Part shown: positions 9,076 to 17,460 of the stretch, one piece after another
Layout: each line of letters begins with the position of its first letter
Numbering within the stretch: position 1 is the stretch's first letter
Source: Bradyrhizobium sp. URHD0069
GTDB lineage: Bacteria; Pseudomonadota; Alphaproteobacteria; Rhizobiales; Xanthobacteraceae
Direction: 5' to 3'
NCBI RefSeq assembly: GCF_000701345.1
Contig: NZ_JNIJ01000012.1
Span: 124,001-188,000 of the forward strand
DNA length: 64,000 nt
Notes under the pieces: generated by a model
Databases searched by the model: none
What the model saw: only the letters and a program-made list of their open reading frames with translations
What the model was told of the DNA's origin: nothing
Program-made: the position numbers and the translations under genes

Positions 9076-10296
9076 TTATCGCCGGTTGGCGAGAGGAACC
9101 ACGTTGTGCAACGTTTCAATGCCGCTTTCAAGGAAGCGGCGCACGCCGCGTGCGGCCTGGCGGATACGTTGCTCGTTTTCCACCATGGCGATCCGGACAT
9201 AGCCCTCGCCATGCTCGCCGAAAGCGACACCGGGCGAAACCACGACGCCGGATTTCTCAACCATCAGGGTTGCGAACTGCATGCTGCCGACCTCGCGGAA
9301 AGCTTTGGGCAGCGGCGCCCACGCGAACATCGAGGCGTCAGGCGGCGGAATATTCCACCCGGCTCGGCCAAATGACTCCACCAGCGCATCCCGGCGCTTG
9401 CGGTACGTGTCGCGCATCTCGCGAATGCAATCGTCCGGACCATTCAGCGCGGCCGTCGCGGCGACCTGGATCGGCGTGAACGCACCATAGTCGAGATAGG
9501 ACTTCACCCGCGCCAGCGCCGCGATGACACGGTCGTTCCCGACCGCAAATCCCATGCGCCAGCCGGCCATCGAAAACGTCTTCGACATCGAGGTGAATTC
9601 CACGGCTACGTCGATGGCGCCGGGAACCTGCAGCACCGAGGGTGGCGGGTTGTTGTCGTCGAAATAGACTTCCGCATAGGCCAGATCCGACAGGATGAGG
9701 ATCTCGTGCTTTTTCGCGAACGCCACCAGGTCTTTGTAAAAATCGAGGCTCGCGACATAGGCGGTCGGATTGGAGGGATAACAGACGACGATCGCGAGCG
9801 GCTTCGGGATCGAATGGACGATCGCGCGCTCGACCGCCTCGAAGAATTGCGGCGTCGGCTCCGATGGTACCGAGCGGATCACGCCGCCGGCCATCAGAAA
9901 TCCAAAGGCATGGATCGGATAGCTTGGATTGGGACAGAGCACCACGTCCCCGGGCGCGGTGATCGCTTGCGCTACGTTGGCAAAGCCTTCCTTCGAGCCC
10001 AGCGTTGCAACAATCTGGGTCTCCGGATTGAGTTTCACGCCAAAACGACGGCCGTAATACGCCGCCTGCGCCTTGCGCAGCCCGGTAATGCCGCGCGATG
10101 CGGAGTAGCGATCGGTCCGCGGCTTGCCCAGCGTCTCCTTCAACTTTTCGATGACATGGGGCGGCGTCGGCAAATCGGGGTTGCCCATGCCGAGATCGAT
10201 GATATCGGCGCCGGCATTCCGCGCGGCCGCCTTGGCCCGGTTGACCTGCTCGAACACGTAAGGCGGCAAACGGCGGATGCGGTAGAATTCTTCCAT
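9076..10296 (-). CDS. PLP-dependent aminotransferase, AlaC/LL-DAP-aminotransferase-like
   Basis: A 406-residue fold-type I aminotransferase. The N-terminal block EFYRIRRLPPYVFEQVNRAK and DLGMGNPDLPTPPHVI are typical of the AlaC (YfdZ) glutamate-pyruvate aminotransferases, often labelled LL-diaminopimelate aminotransferase. The PLP lysine lies in SMSKTFSMAGWRMGF. The ATG at 10296 has GGAG ten bases upstream; a TTG three codons earlier is less likely. It is first in a run with hom and glpX, which fits amino-acid metabolism, but the precise substrate pair is not fixed by sequence. Confidence 0.88.
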   Translation of the reverse strand: MEEFYRIRRLPPYVFEQVNRAKAAARNAGADIIDLGMGNPDLPTPPHVIEKLKETLGKPRTDRYSASRGITGLRKAQAAYYGRRFGVKLNPETQIVATLGSKEGFANVAQAITAPGDVVLCPNPSYPIHAFGFLMAGGVIRSVPSEPTPQFFEAVERAIVHSIPKPLAIVVCYPSNPTAYVASLDFYKDLVAFAKKHEILILSDLAYAEVYFDDNNPPPSVLQVPGAIDVAVEFTSMSKTFSMAGWRMGFAVGNDRVIAALARVKSYLDYGAFTPIQVAATAALNGPDDCIREMRDTYRKRRDALVESFGRAGWNIPPPDASMFAWAPLPKAFREVGSMQFATLMVEKSGVVVSPGVAFGEHGEGYVRIAMVENEQRIRQAARGVRRFLESGIETLHNVVPLANRR

Positions 10297-10482
10297 CGGT
10301 CTCAAGCTCCGGATGCCGGTGACGGCAGAGTCGCCAGCGCGCCTTGTCGTAAAGCGGAACCCGATTCCGCCGAGAAAACACGCCGAATCAATGATTTAGG
10401 GTAAATTCAAGCGCTAAATCGTTGATTGGGCCACTTTTACCACGCACGTCCGCCTGCGCCAGCCGTAATAGCGCGCTTGAGT

Positions 10483-10776
10483 TCACTTCGCGGCTGTGCC
10501 TTTGGCGGCAGCGGTGGAGGCCTGGCGGTCCCGTGCGGCGATGAGTTCGTTCTGGATTTTGGCCCGCTCCGCCGGCTCCATCGCGGACTCTTCACGATCC
10601 GGCGGCAAATCATGAACCGGAAGATAGCCGCCGGGTTCCTTCGGACGGTCGGGCGCGTCGGCCGGCGAGCCGACCAACGGCAAATCCGCGATCGATATCG
10701 AGCAGCCGCCAAGCGCGAGCGCCGACGCCAGCAGCGCGGCCACGGCCAGCGCTCTCTTCCTTCGATCCACTGACAT
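10483..10776 (-). CDS. Small conserved lipoprotein, function unknown
   Basis: A 97-residue protein with a clear lipoprotein signal: basic N-terminus (VDRRKRALAV), hydrophobic core and lipobox LALGGC, so the mature chain would be acylated at that cysteine. The mature part is short and hydrophilic (PDRPKEPGGYLPVHDLPPDR, then Ala/Lys-rich). I recognise no function. The start at 10776 is chosen over one 26 codons upstream because it puts the signal peptide at the N-terminus. It lies upstream of, and in the same direction as, the aminotransferase gene. Confidence 0.75.
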   Translation of the reverse strand: MSVDRRKRALAVAALLASALALGGCSISIADLPLVGSPADAPDRPKEPGGYLPVHDLPPDREESAMEPAERAKIQNELIAARDRQASTAAAKGTAAK

Positions 10777-10914
10777 CCCCGACGTCCCCACGTCGCTGGT
10801 ATGAGCCCTGCAGCGACAACGGTCTAGTTCTTCAGATTCTTTAGCATCATTCAAACCATTGTCGCCGCAAATGGTTAGAGCCTAATGAGCAAACCGGACC
10901 GTTGCGGCTTCAAT

Positions 10915-10952
10915 ATGTCAGAACCAAGATGTTATGTCAGGACCAGGATGTT
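10915..10952. repeat. Two-copy 19-bp tandem repeat upstream of phaC
   Basis: ATGTCAGAACCAAGATGTT is followed directly by ATGTCAGGACCAGGATGTT (17 of 19 identical), ending about 100 bases before the phaC start. It lies in the 276-base gap between the divergent lipoprotein gene and phaC, which otherwise holds no supported gene. Confidence 0.7.
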
Positions 10953-10953
10953 T

Positions 10954-10968
10954 TGTCGCAGTGCAACA
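10954..10968. promoter_or_regulatory. Candidate operator upstream of phaC (PhaR-like)
   Basis: TGTCGCAGTGCAACA is a near-perfect palindrome (TGTcGCA / TGCaACA around a central G) located 85 bases before phaC. TGC/GCA half-sites of this kind are reported for PhaR/PhbF repressors of polyhydroxyalkanoate genes in other alphaproteobacteria. The assignment rests on that similarity and on position only. Confidence 0.35.
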
Positions 10969-11052
10969 CGCCGCACGTCGAGATTAACCCTCGAACTTGC
11001 CACGGTCGATCAGCGCGGTGACGAACTTGAAATGAATCTGTAGGGTTCGGAT

Positions 11053-12858
11053 ATGAGCGACGTGCCGACGGAAACCAAAGTTGCGAAAGAGTTCGACCCC
11101 CAAGCCTTTGCGCTCAACCTCGCACGGGCGATGGAGAGCAGCGGCCAGGCGCTCGCAGCCTATCTCAAGCCGCGCCAGAGCGGCGAACTCGAGGACAAGA
11201 CGCCCGGCGAACTCGCCGAGGTGATCAAGACTTTCAGCACGGTCGCGGAATATTGGCTGTCGGATAACCAGCGGGCGGCAGAACTGCAGATGAAGATCGG
11301 CAAAGCCTATCTCGATCTGTGGGGCTCGGCGATGCGCCGCTTTGCCGGCGAGGAAACGCCGCCGGTGATCGCGCCGTCTGCGGGCGACAAGCGATTCAAA
11401 GATCCTGAGTGGAAGTCGAACCAGTTTTTCGATTTCATGCTGCAACTCTATCTGCTCTCGACGCAGTGGGCGCAGGAGCTGGTGCACAACGCCGAAGGCC
11501 TCGATCCGCGTACCCGCAAAAAGGCCGAATTCTATGTCCAGCAGATCGCCAACGCGCTCGCGCCATCGAATTTCGTTCTGACCAATCCGGAAGTATTGCG
11601 CGAGACGCTGGCGTCCAGCGGCGACAACCTCGTTCGCGGCATGAAGATGCTGGCGGAAGATATCGAGGCCGGGCGCGGCATGCTGCGCATCCGTCAGTCC
11701 GACCCTTCCAACCTTGTCGTTGGCGCCAACCTGGCGACGACGCCGGGCAAGGTGATCTTCCAGAACGAGCTGATGCAGCTGATCCAGTACGAGCCGGCCA
11801 CGGAAAACGTGCTGCGCACGCCGCTCCTGATCGTTCCGCCATGGATCAACAAATTCTATATCCTCGACCTCAAGCCGGAAAAATCTTTCATCAAGTGGTG
11901 CGTCGATCAGGGCATCACGGTGTTCGTGATTTCGTGGGTCAACCCGGACAAGAGCCTGGGTGCGAAAACCTTCGAAGACTACATGAAGGAAGGCCCGCTG
12001 GCGGCGATGGACGCGATCGAGAAGGCCACCGGCGAGTTGAAAGTCCACACCATGGGCTACTGCGTTGGCGGAACCCTACTTGCCTCGACGCTGGCGTGGC
12101 TTGCGGGAAAGCGCCGCGTGCGGGTGGCCTCGGCGACATTTTTGGCAGCGCAGGTCGATTTCACTCACGCCGGCGATCTTCTGGTGTTCGTCGACGAAGG
12201 CCAGATCTCGGCGCTGGAGCGCGACATGCAGGCAGCGGGCGTGCTCGAAGGCAGCAAGATGGCGATGGCCTTCAACATGCTGCGCTCGAACGATCTGATC
12301 TGGTCCTACGTGGTCAGCAATTACTTGAAGGGACAATCGCCGTCGGCGTTCGATCTCTTGCACTGGAATTCGGATGCGACGCGGATGCCGGCGGCGAACC
12401 ATTCGTATTACCTGCGCAACTGCTACCTGGAGAACCGGCTGTCCACCGGCAGCATGGTGCTGGACAATACGCTGCTCGATCTGTCGAAGGTGAAGGTGCC
12501 GATCTACAATCTGGCGACGCGCGAGGACCACATCGCGCCGGCGGATTCGGTGCTCTACGGCTCGCAGTTTTTCGGCGGCCCGGTGAAATACGTGCTGGCC
12601 GGGTCCGGTCATATTGCCGGTGTGGTCAACCCGCCGTCGTCAGGCAAATACCAGTACTGGACCAACGACAATATCAGCGACATTACGCTGGTCGACTGGC
12701 TCAAGGGCGCGCAGGAGCACCGGGGCTCGTGGTGGCCTCATTGGCGCGAATGGCTTGCGAGCATCGACGCCGAGGAAGTGCCCGCGCGCGCGGTCGGCAC
12801 CGACGCGTTGCCTCCGATCGAAGACGCGCCCGGCAGCTACGTCCAGGTCCGCGCGTAG
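11053..12858 (+). CDS. phaC: Class I poly(3-hydroxyalkanoate) synthase
   Basis: A 601-residue polymerase that joins (R)-3-hydroxyacyl-CoA units into polyhydroxybutyrate granules. The lipase-like box has the cysteine nucleophile C337 in MGYCVGGTL. The catalytic partners are D492 (REDHIAPAD) and H520 (GSGHIAG). Other family blocks are seen, such as [20 protein letters not shown] and the C-terminal [11 protein letters not shown]. The length is typical of class I enzymes, which work without PhaE or PhaR subunits. Neither phaA/phaB nor a phasin gene is adjacent, so the precursor pathway lies elsewhere. An upstream tandem repeat and palindrome may be regulatory. Confidence 0.96.
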   Translation: MSDVPTETKVAKEFDPQAFALNLARAMESSGQALAAYLKPRQSGELEDKTPGELAEVIKTFSTVAEYWLSDNQRAAELQMKIGKAYLDLWGSAMRRFAGEETPPVIAPSAGDKRFKDPEWKSNQFFDFMLQLYLLSTQWAQELVHNAEGLDPRTRKKAEFYVQQIANALAPSNFVLTNPEVLRETLASSGDNLVRGMKMLAEDIEAGRGMLRIRQSDPSNLVVGANLATTPGKVIFQNELMQLIQYEPATENVLRTPLLIVPPWINKFYILDLKPEKSFIKWCVDQGITVFVISWVNPDKSLGAKTFEDYMKEGPLAAMDAIEKATGELKVHTMGYCVGGTLLASTLAWLAGKRRVRVASATFLAAQVDFTHAGDLLVFVDEGQISALERDMQAAGVLEGSKMAMAFNMLRSNDLIWSYVVSNYLKGQSPSAFDLLHWNSDATRMPAANHSYYLRNCYLENRLSTGSMVLDNTLLDLSKVKVPIYNLATREDHIAPADSVLYGSQFFGGPVKYVLAGSGHIAGVVNPPSSGKYQYWTNDNISDITLVDWLKGAQEHRGSWWPHWREWLASIDAEEVPARAVGTDALPPIEDAPGSYVQVRA

Positions 12859-12935
12859 CGCGATGACCAGCATTTGAATATAACAGGCCGTCCTGCCGGG
12901 ACGAGACTCGAAATCTGAATTGAGGGGGGGAACCG

Positions 12936-13334
12936 ATGACGCGCGAATTGTTCTGGCTCACGCTGACGGTTATTTTAACCGGACTGCTGTGGATACCGTA
13001 CATGGTGAACCGCTGTCAGGTTCGCGGCCTCAGCGGGGCGATGGCCAATCCGTCGCGTAACGACAAGCCGCAGGCGGAATGGGCCAACCGCTTGATGTTC
13101 GCCCATGACAACGCGGTCGAGAGCCTGATCATCTTCGCGCCGCTGGTATTGATCCTTAACCTGATCGACTATTCCACAAATTGGACCGTCTATGCCTGCG
13201 CGGTGTGTTTCTGGGCGCGCGTCGCTCACGTCATTGTCTACACGGTCGGGCTGCCGGTGTTCCGCACGCTGGCTTTCACCATCGGCTTTCTGGCGCAGGC
13301 CGTGCTGGCGCTGGCGATTTTCAGGGTTTTCTGA
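12936..13334 (+). CDS. MAPEG-family membrane protein
   Basis: A 132-residue integral membrane protein with about four transmembrane segments (first ELFWLTLTVILTGLLWIPYM, last FRTLAFTIGFLAQAVLALAI). The pattern AEWANRLMFAHDNAVESLIIFAP matches the MAPEG family (membrane-associated eicosanoid/glutathione metabolism), where bacterial members may have glutathione transferase-like activity. The start has a strong purine-rich ribosome site (GAGGGGGG) four bases upstream. It follows phaC by 77 bases; whether they share a transcript is unclear. Confidence 0.85.
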   Translation: MTRELFWLTLTVILTGLLWIPYMVNRCQVRGLSGAMANPSRNDKPQAEWANRLMFAHDNAVESLIIFAPLVLILNLIDYSTNWTVYACAVCFWARVAHVIVYTVGLPVFRTLAFTIGFLAQAVLALAIFRVF

Positions 13335-13398
13335 CTTCCTGTCGCTTGCTGTCACTTGGCCCTCAGCCGCGATTTCGTTGCCGCCGCACCGGCAAACC

Positions 13399-14310
13399 TT
13401 ACTGACTGTTGGCTTCGGCGAGCAGCCATTCCTTCAATTCCGCGATGCCGGGCTCTTTGTCCGCGTGCGGCCGATGAATAATATAATAGGCAAAGTCATA
13501 CGCGAGATCATCGCCGAACGGTCGAACCAGCCGACCCTCGGCTAGATCGCTGGCAACGAGTGTGGTTCTGCCGAGCGCTACTCCGGTTCCTGCGATGGCA
13601 GCTTGAATCACGGCCGCGGAATCGTTGATCTGCAAGCCCCGTTCGCATTCGATGTTCGGAAAGCCCGCGGCTTGCAGCCACGAGCGCCATGTCGGAAAGG
13701 TGCTTTCGAAGGCCATCGACTTGTCGTGGATCAGCGGATGGTATTGCAAATCGGCCGGACCGCGAAGTGGTCGTGTGCCCTCAAGCAACGCCGGACTGCA
13801 CACCGGAAAAAACGCATCCTGCAATAAAAATGTTGCCTCAAGTCCCGGCCAGCGCCCGGCGCCGTAGCGGATTCCCACGTCAATGCGCTCCGCAGTGAAA
13901 TCCACCAGCCGCCCGCTGGTATCGATCCGCAAATCGTATGCGGGATATCGTGCCCCGAACCGCTCGACGCGTCGCAGCAACCATTTGTCCGCGAATGCCG
14001 GGGGCACGGTGACGTTGATCGCGATCCGGGTCTGATCTGCCTTCAATCGTTCAAACGCCATTGTCAGCCGGTCGAAACCCGCCTGCAAATCGGGGATCGC
14101 CGCCCGCGCCTGCTCGGTCAAGACAAGACGTGCAGGCCCGCTTTGAGAGCGGTGGAACAACTCAATCCCGAGAACCTCCTCAAGGCCGCGCACGAGTTGG
14201 CCAACGGCGGCAGGCGTTACATTCAGCTCATCCGCGGCGGCAACGTAACTTAAATGTCGCGCGGCGGCCTCGAAGGCGCGAAGCGCGTTTAAGTGGTTGG
14301 GCGCTCTCAT
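13399..14310 (-). CDS. LysR-family transcriptional regulator (GcvA-like)
   Basis: A 303-residue LysR regulator. The N-terminal winged helix-turn-helix (LNALRAFEAAARHLSYVAAA, then ELNVTPAAVGQLVRGLEEVL) is followed by a substrate-binding domain (about residues 90-295). The RAFEAAARHLS form is typical of the GcvA/AmpR branch. The start at 14310 (MRAPNHLNAL) removes a 22-residue extension not expected in the family. It is divergent from the SDR gene at 14446, the usual arrangement for a LysR protein and its target. The effector is not predictable. Confidence 0.88.
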   Translation of the reverse strand: MRAPNHLNALRAFEAAARHLSYVAAADELNVTPAAVGQLVRGLEEVLGIELFHRSQSGPARLVLTEQARAAIPDLQAGFDRLTMAFERLKADQTRIAINVTVPPAFADKWLLRRVERFGARYPAYDLRIDTSGRLVDFTAERIDVGIRYGAGRWPGLEATFLLQDAFFPVCSPALLEGTRPLRGPADLQYHPLIHDKSMAFESTFPTWRSWLQAAGFPNIECERGLQINDSAAVIQAAIAGTGVALGRTTLVASDLAEGRLVRPFGDDLAYDFAYYIIHRPHADKEPGIAELKEWLLAEANSQ

Positions 14311-14445
14311 TGATTTCCGACGAAGTTTGTCTATCTCGGCCGCACAGATCATCTCTGTTGTGGGATCGAACGTCAACGATCATGGTCGCGCTCACGGAAC
14401 GCGCGCTCCGGGCACGAAACAAATCTTCGGACCAGGAGAATGAAC
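14311..14445. promoter_or_regulatory. Divergent promoter region between LysR gene and SDR gene
   Basis: This 135-base stretch separates the two divergent starts and must hold both promoters and probably the LysR site. The sequence shows an AGGAG ribosome site at 14434-14438 serving the SDR start at 14446. I could not pick one T-N11-A box over the alternatives. Confidence 0.4.
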
Positions 14446-15192
14446 ATGAAGCTTTCAAATAGAATTGCACTCGTCACCGGCGGCACATCCGGAATCGGGC
14501 TTGAAGTCGCCAAGCTGTTCCGCGACCAGGGTGCGCGCGTTATCGTCACGGGTGTCGATCAGACCCGCCTCGACGCGGCGTCACGCGAACTCGGCGGCGG
14601 CGTTCTGGTGTTGCGCGCAGACCTGCGGCTGGCCGGCGAACTGGACAAGGTCTTCGATCAGATCCGGCAGAAATTCGCTCGTCTGGACGTCCTTTTTGCC
14701 AATGCGGGCGTCGGCCTCGCGGCCACGCTGGACGCCGTTACCGAAAAACAGATCGACGAACAATTCGCGGTCAATTTCAAAGGCATTTTCTTCACCGTTC
14801 AGAAAGCAGCGCCTCTGATGGCGAAAGGCGGGAGCATCGTGCTGACCACATCGTTCCTGAACGCGGTCGGTTCCCCCGGGCTCTCGATCCTGTCCGCCAC
14901 CAAGGCAGCCGTACGATCGCTGGCGCGATCGCTCGGTGCAGAGCTGGCTCCGCGTGGTATTCGCGTGAATGCGGTTAGCCCGGGCCCGATCAGCACGCCC
15001 TTCCACAGCAAGCTCGGACTTTCGGAAAAGGAGTTGAGGGAAGCAGCCGGAGCAATCCAAGCGCGGGTTCCGCTACACCGTTTTGGTGAAGCCGACGAAG
15101 TCGCCAAGGCGGTGTTGTTTCTGGCCAGCGAAGATGCATCATTCATCACCGGATCAGAAATTGTCGTCGATGGCGGATTGACACAATTCTGA
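14446..15192 (+). CDS. SDR-family oxidoreductase, probable LysR target
   Basis: A 248-residue classical short-chain dehydrogenase/reductase. The cofactor motif is TGGTSGIGLEVAK; the NAG motif is LFANAGVG; the active site is represented by S in LTTSFLNAVGSPG and the lysine of SATKAAVRSLA. The usual tyrosine of Y-x-x-x-K is replaced by Ser in LSILSATKAA, which is unusual and could lower or alter activity. The ATG at 14446 is chosen over 14440 because AGGAG sits at proper spacing. The substrate is unknown. Confidence 0.85.
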   Translation: MKLSNRIALVTGGTSGIGLEVAKLFRDQGARVIVTGVDQTRLDAASRELGGGVLVLRADLRLAGELDKVFDQIRQKFARLDVLFANAGVGLAATLDAVTEKQIDEQFAVNFKGIFFTVQKAAPLMAKGGSIVLTTSFLNAVGSPGLSILSATKAAVRSLARSLGAELAPRGIRVNAVSPGPISTPFHSKLGLSEKELREAAGAIQARVPLHRFGEADEVAKAVLFLASEDASFITGSEIVVDGGLTQF

Positions 15193-15264
15193 GGCCGTCA
15201 GGCAGGCCCCGCCGGGAGGCAACAAGCAGAGGTTCTGCTTGTTGCCTGGGAGAGGTTTTAAGAT

Positions 15265-16314
15265 TCACGGAAACAGCGCGATCTGCTCCAGCCCAGTTAC
15301 TTCCGGAAATCCGAGCATCAAATTCATGTTCTGGATCGCCTGTCCCGCCGAGCCCTTCACCAGGTTATCGAGCACCGAGATCACGATCGCGCGGTTCTTG
15401 ATGCGATCGGCGAACACGCCGATCTGTACATAGTTCGAGCCGCGCACGTTCTGCGTCTGCGGGAGCACGCCCTTGTTCGCGACATGTACGAACGGTTCGT
15501 CGCGGTAGGCTTCCTCCAGCGCGGCGCGCAAATCGTCCGCGCTGGCACCGTTGAGTTTGACGTAAGACGTGCAAAGTTCGCCCCGGCTCATCGGAATGAG
15601 ATGCGGCGTGAAGTTTACCGTCACTTTGGTGCCTGCCGCGGCGCCGATTTCCTGCTCGATCTCCGGCGCGTGCCGATGGGTGCCGACCGAATAGGGTGAA
15701 AGCCCCTCTCCTGCTTCGCTGAACAGCGTGTTCTGCTTGAGGCCGCGGCCCGCGCCGGTGACGCCTGATTTTGCGTCAATGACGATATCGTCGACATCGA
15801 TCAGCTTCGCCTTTGCGATCGGGACGAGAGCAAGAAGCGCCGCCGTCGGATAGCAGCCCGGACAGGCGACCAGCCGCGCCGCGGCGATTTTCTCGCGATA
15901 GAATTCGGTGAGGCCATAGACGGCTTCGCCTTGAAGCTTCGGCGAGCGGTGCTCGTGGCCATACCATTGCGCGTACACACTCATGTCGCGGAGCCGGAAA
16001 TCCGCCGACATGTCGAGGATCTTGATCGCCGGATTGGCGGCCAGCACCGCGGCGATGATCTCCTGCGTCGTGCCATGCGGCAGGCCGCAGAACACCGCAT
16101 CGAGTTTTGCCCACTCGACCTTTTCCCATTCCACGAGCCTCGGCAGGTCCAGCATGAAGAAATGGGGAAACACCTCGCCCATCGCCTTGCCGGCATGGGT
16201 ATTGGCGGTAAGCGCCGATATCTCGACATTCGGATGCCGCGCCAGCAGGCGCACCGCGTCGGCGCCGGTGTAACCGGATGCACCGAGGATGCCGATCTTC
16301 TTCTTTGCGTTCAT
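15265..16314 (-). CDS. argC: N-acetyl-gamma-glutamyl-phosphate reductase
   Basis: A 349-residue enzyme that reduces N-acetyl-glutamyl-phosphate to the semialdehyde, the third step of arginine synthesis. It has an N-terminal NADP-binding motif (IGILGASGYTGADAVRLL) and the active-site cysteine C154 in ACPGCYPTA. The length fits the long (type 1) ArgC class. The ATG at 16314 shares one base with the TGA stop of the upstream PaiB-like gene, so the two are translationally linked. A GTG one codon earlier is the only alternative start. Confidence 0.96.
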   Translation of the reverse strand: MNAKKKIGILGASGYTGADAVRLLARHPNVEISALTANTHAGKAMGEVFPHFFMLDLPRLVEWEKVEWAKLDAVFCGLPHGTTQEIIAAVLAANPAIKILDMSADFRLRDMSVYAQWYGHEHRSPKLQGEAVYGLTEFYREKIAAARLVACPGCYPTAALLALVPIAKAKLIDVDDIVIDAKSGVTGAGRGLKQNTLFSEAGEGLSPYSVGTHRHAPEIEQEIGAAAGTKVTVNFTPHLIPMSRGELCTSYVKLNGASADDLRAALEEAYRDEPFVHVANKGVLPQTQNVRGSNYVQIGVFADRIKNRAIVISVLDNLVKGSAGQAIQNMNLMLGFPEVTGLEQIALFP

Positions 16315-17018
16315 CACATCGTTCCTTCAGGAATTGCCATAGCATTCAGTTGTGTCGTCTGCGCTGCAAACAGTTGCGGCCGCAGCGCACGCATTTCGCT
16401 CGCCACCGCCTGCGCGGCGGCGTCCGGTTGCCGCGCCAGCGCCGTCGCGACCGCCACGTGATCGACATCGGATTTGTGCTGGTTGAGCTTGAAGCTGCCC
16501 TCGATCTCCTCGACCGTCATCACCAGACCCACGATCGCCTGCATCATCGCTTCGCGCCGTCCGGTGGTCAGCTCGGATGTCGTCCATGGCGGCTCCGGCG
16601 CCAGCCAGCTTTCAAACTTGGCGCTGAGCGCGTCAAGATGGTCAGCCAGTTGCTGCCCGGTCATGGTGCGAACCGGGCCCGACAGATGTACGGCCTGATA
16701 CAGCCAGGTCGGTACCTGATCCGGCGAGGCGTACCAATGCGGCGAGACATACGCATCCGCGCCGTTCACCGCGAGCAGCCAGGAAGATTTGGAAGAGCTG
16801 CCAGATGATTTGTCGCCCGCGAGTGCCGCCAGTGGATTGCCGCGCGCGACATGGAACGACACGCAAGGCGTGCCGTCGCTTGAGTATTCGAGGCAGAACG
16901 GCAGCGAGGAAGCGACCGGCTTGCCGCCGTCATGGGCGCAGACCACGCCAAAACCGCGCGCCGCCACAAAGGCAAGGCTCGCGGTTCGATCGGGCTCGAA
17001 GAAGGGTCGGGTAAACAT
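16314..17018 (-). CDS. FMN-binding PaiB-family protein
   Basis: A 234-residue protein of the PaiB family (flavin-reductase-like split-barrel fold, first described as a negative regulator of sporulation proteases in Bacillus). Family blocks are CVSFHVARGNPLAAL, AYVSPHWYASPDQVPTWLYQ and AVHLSGPVR. The start at 17018 has CAGGAG seven bases upstream. The longer open frame upstream is not supported. It overlaps argC by one base, which is odd because no link between PaiB proteins and arginine synthesis is established. A possible leader peptide and promoter lie upstream (17117-17227). Confidence 0.85.
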   Translation of the reverse strand: MFTRPFFEPDRTASLAFVAARGFGVVCAHDGGKPVASSLPFCLEYSSDGTPCVSFHVARGNPLAALAGDKSSGSSSKSSWLLAVNGADAYVSPHWYASPDQVPTWLYQAVHLSGPVRTMTGQQLADHLDALSAKFESWLAPEPPWTTSELTTGRREAMMQAIVGLVMTVEEIEGSFKLNQHKSDVDHVAVATALARQPDAAAQAVASEMRALRPQLFAAQTTQLNAMAIPEGTM

Positions 17019-17043
17019 GGCGGTCTCCTGCTTGCTCTGGGGA

Positions 17044-17103
17044 GCCGCCGGATCAGATCGCGCTGCTTTGATTGAGGAAATGCCGCGGACCGGATCCGGC
17101 GGC
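17044..17103 (-). promoter_or_regulatory. Perfect 11-bp inverted repeat in the paiB-argC leader
   Basis: On the minus strand, GCCGCCGGATC (17103-17093), just after the stop of the putative leader ORF, pairs perfectly with GATCCGGCGGC (17054-17044), just before the paiB ribosome site; the loop is 38 bases. There is no U-tract, so it is not an intrinsic terminator. It could act by Rho, RNase or translation control, or simply be chance. Confidence 0.45.
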
Positions 17104-17116
17104 AGAGGCGACGATC

Positions 17117-17191
17117 TTAAATGCTGACGTCCGCCCATACCGCAATGATGCGGCGGCGGCGAGCGATGAAGGTGGTCGCGGCGTTGATCAT
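17117..17191 (-). CDS. Putative leaderless 24-residue leader peptide with four tandem Arg codons
   Basis: A short minus-strand ORF, ATG at 17191 to TAA at 17117, encodes 24 residues containing FIARRRRIIAVW. No ribosome site precedes the ATG, but a good promoter-like pair (17199-17227) would place the transcription start exactly on its A. Leaderless short ORFs of this type (for example trpL in rhizobia) serve as ribosome-mediated sensors of charged tRNA. Four consecutive Arg codons upstream of an arginine-synthesis gene fit that logic. The intervening paiB gene and the lack of a clear terminator weaken the case. Confidence 0.4.
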   Translation of the reverse strand: MINAATTFIARRRRIIAVWADVSI

Positions 17192-17198
17192 GGGCGGG

Positions 17199-17227
17199 GC
17201 TATAAGGCCGCGCGGTTCCACGGTCAA
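17199..17227 (-). promoter_or_regulatory. Candidate sigma-70 promoter for paiB-argC
   Basis: Reading the minus strand, TTGACC (17227-17222) and TATAGC (17204-17199) are separated by exactly 17 bases. Seven bases beyond the -10 lies the A of the leader ORF ATG at 17191. Both boxes are close to the housekeeping consensus. The rest of the 17228-17460 gap, upstream of the divergent MBL gene, shows no further gene. Confidence 0.5.
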
Positions 17228-17460
17228 GCCAAAACACCAAGGCCGCCCCAACCCGGTCCACCCCTCGATTGGATATCGGCGATAACCGAGTTGCTTCGGC
17301 GCGTCCGATCGCGGCTCAAGCGGCGCTCCGGTTTCGAAATCAACCAAATCCGGTCGGAATTTCCTCACAAGGGCGGGGTTTAAGCACATGCCGAATCTTC
17401 CCGTTTGTGCGGATCCATACCCTCATGCAATCAATATCCTCCCAACATCAGGAGATCGCA

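Noticed and set aside
10984..11052. Minus-strand end reading QIHFKFVTALIDRGKFEG
   Set aside because: It looks protein-like but is only about 18 codons outside phaC, and the rest of that frame is antisense to phaC. I could not assign it to a family.
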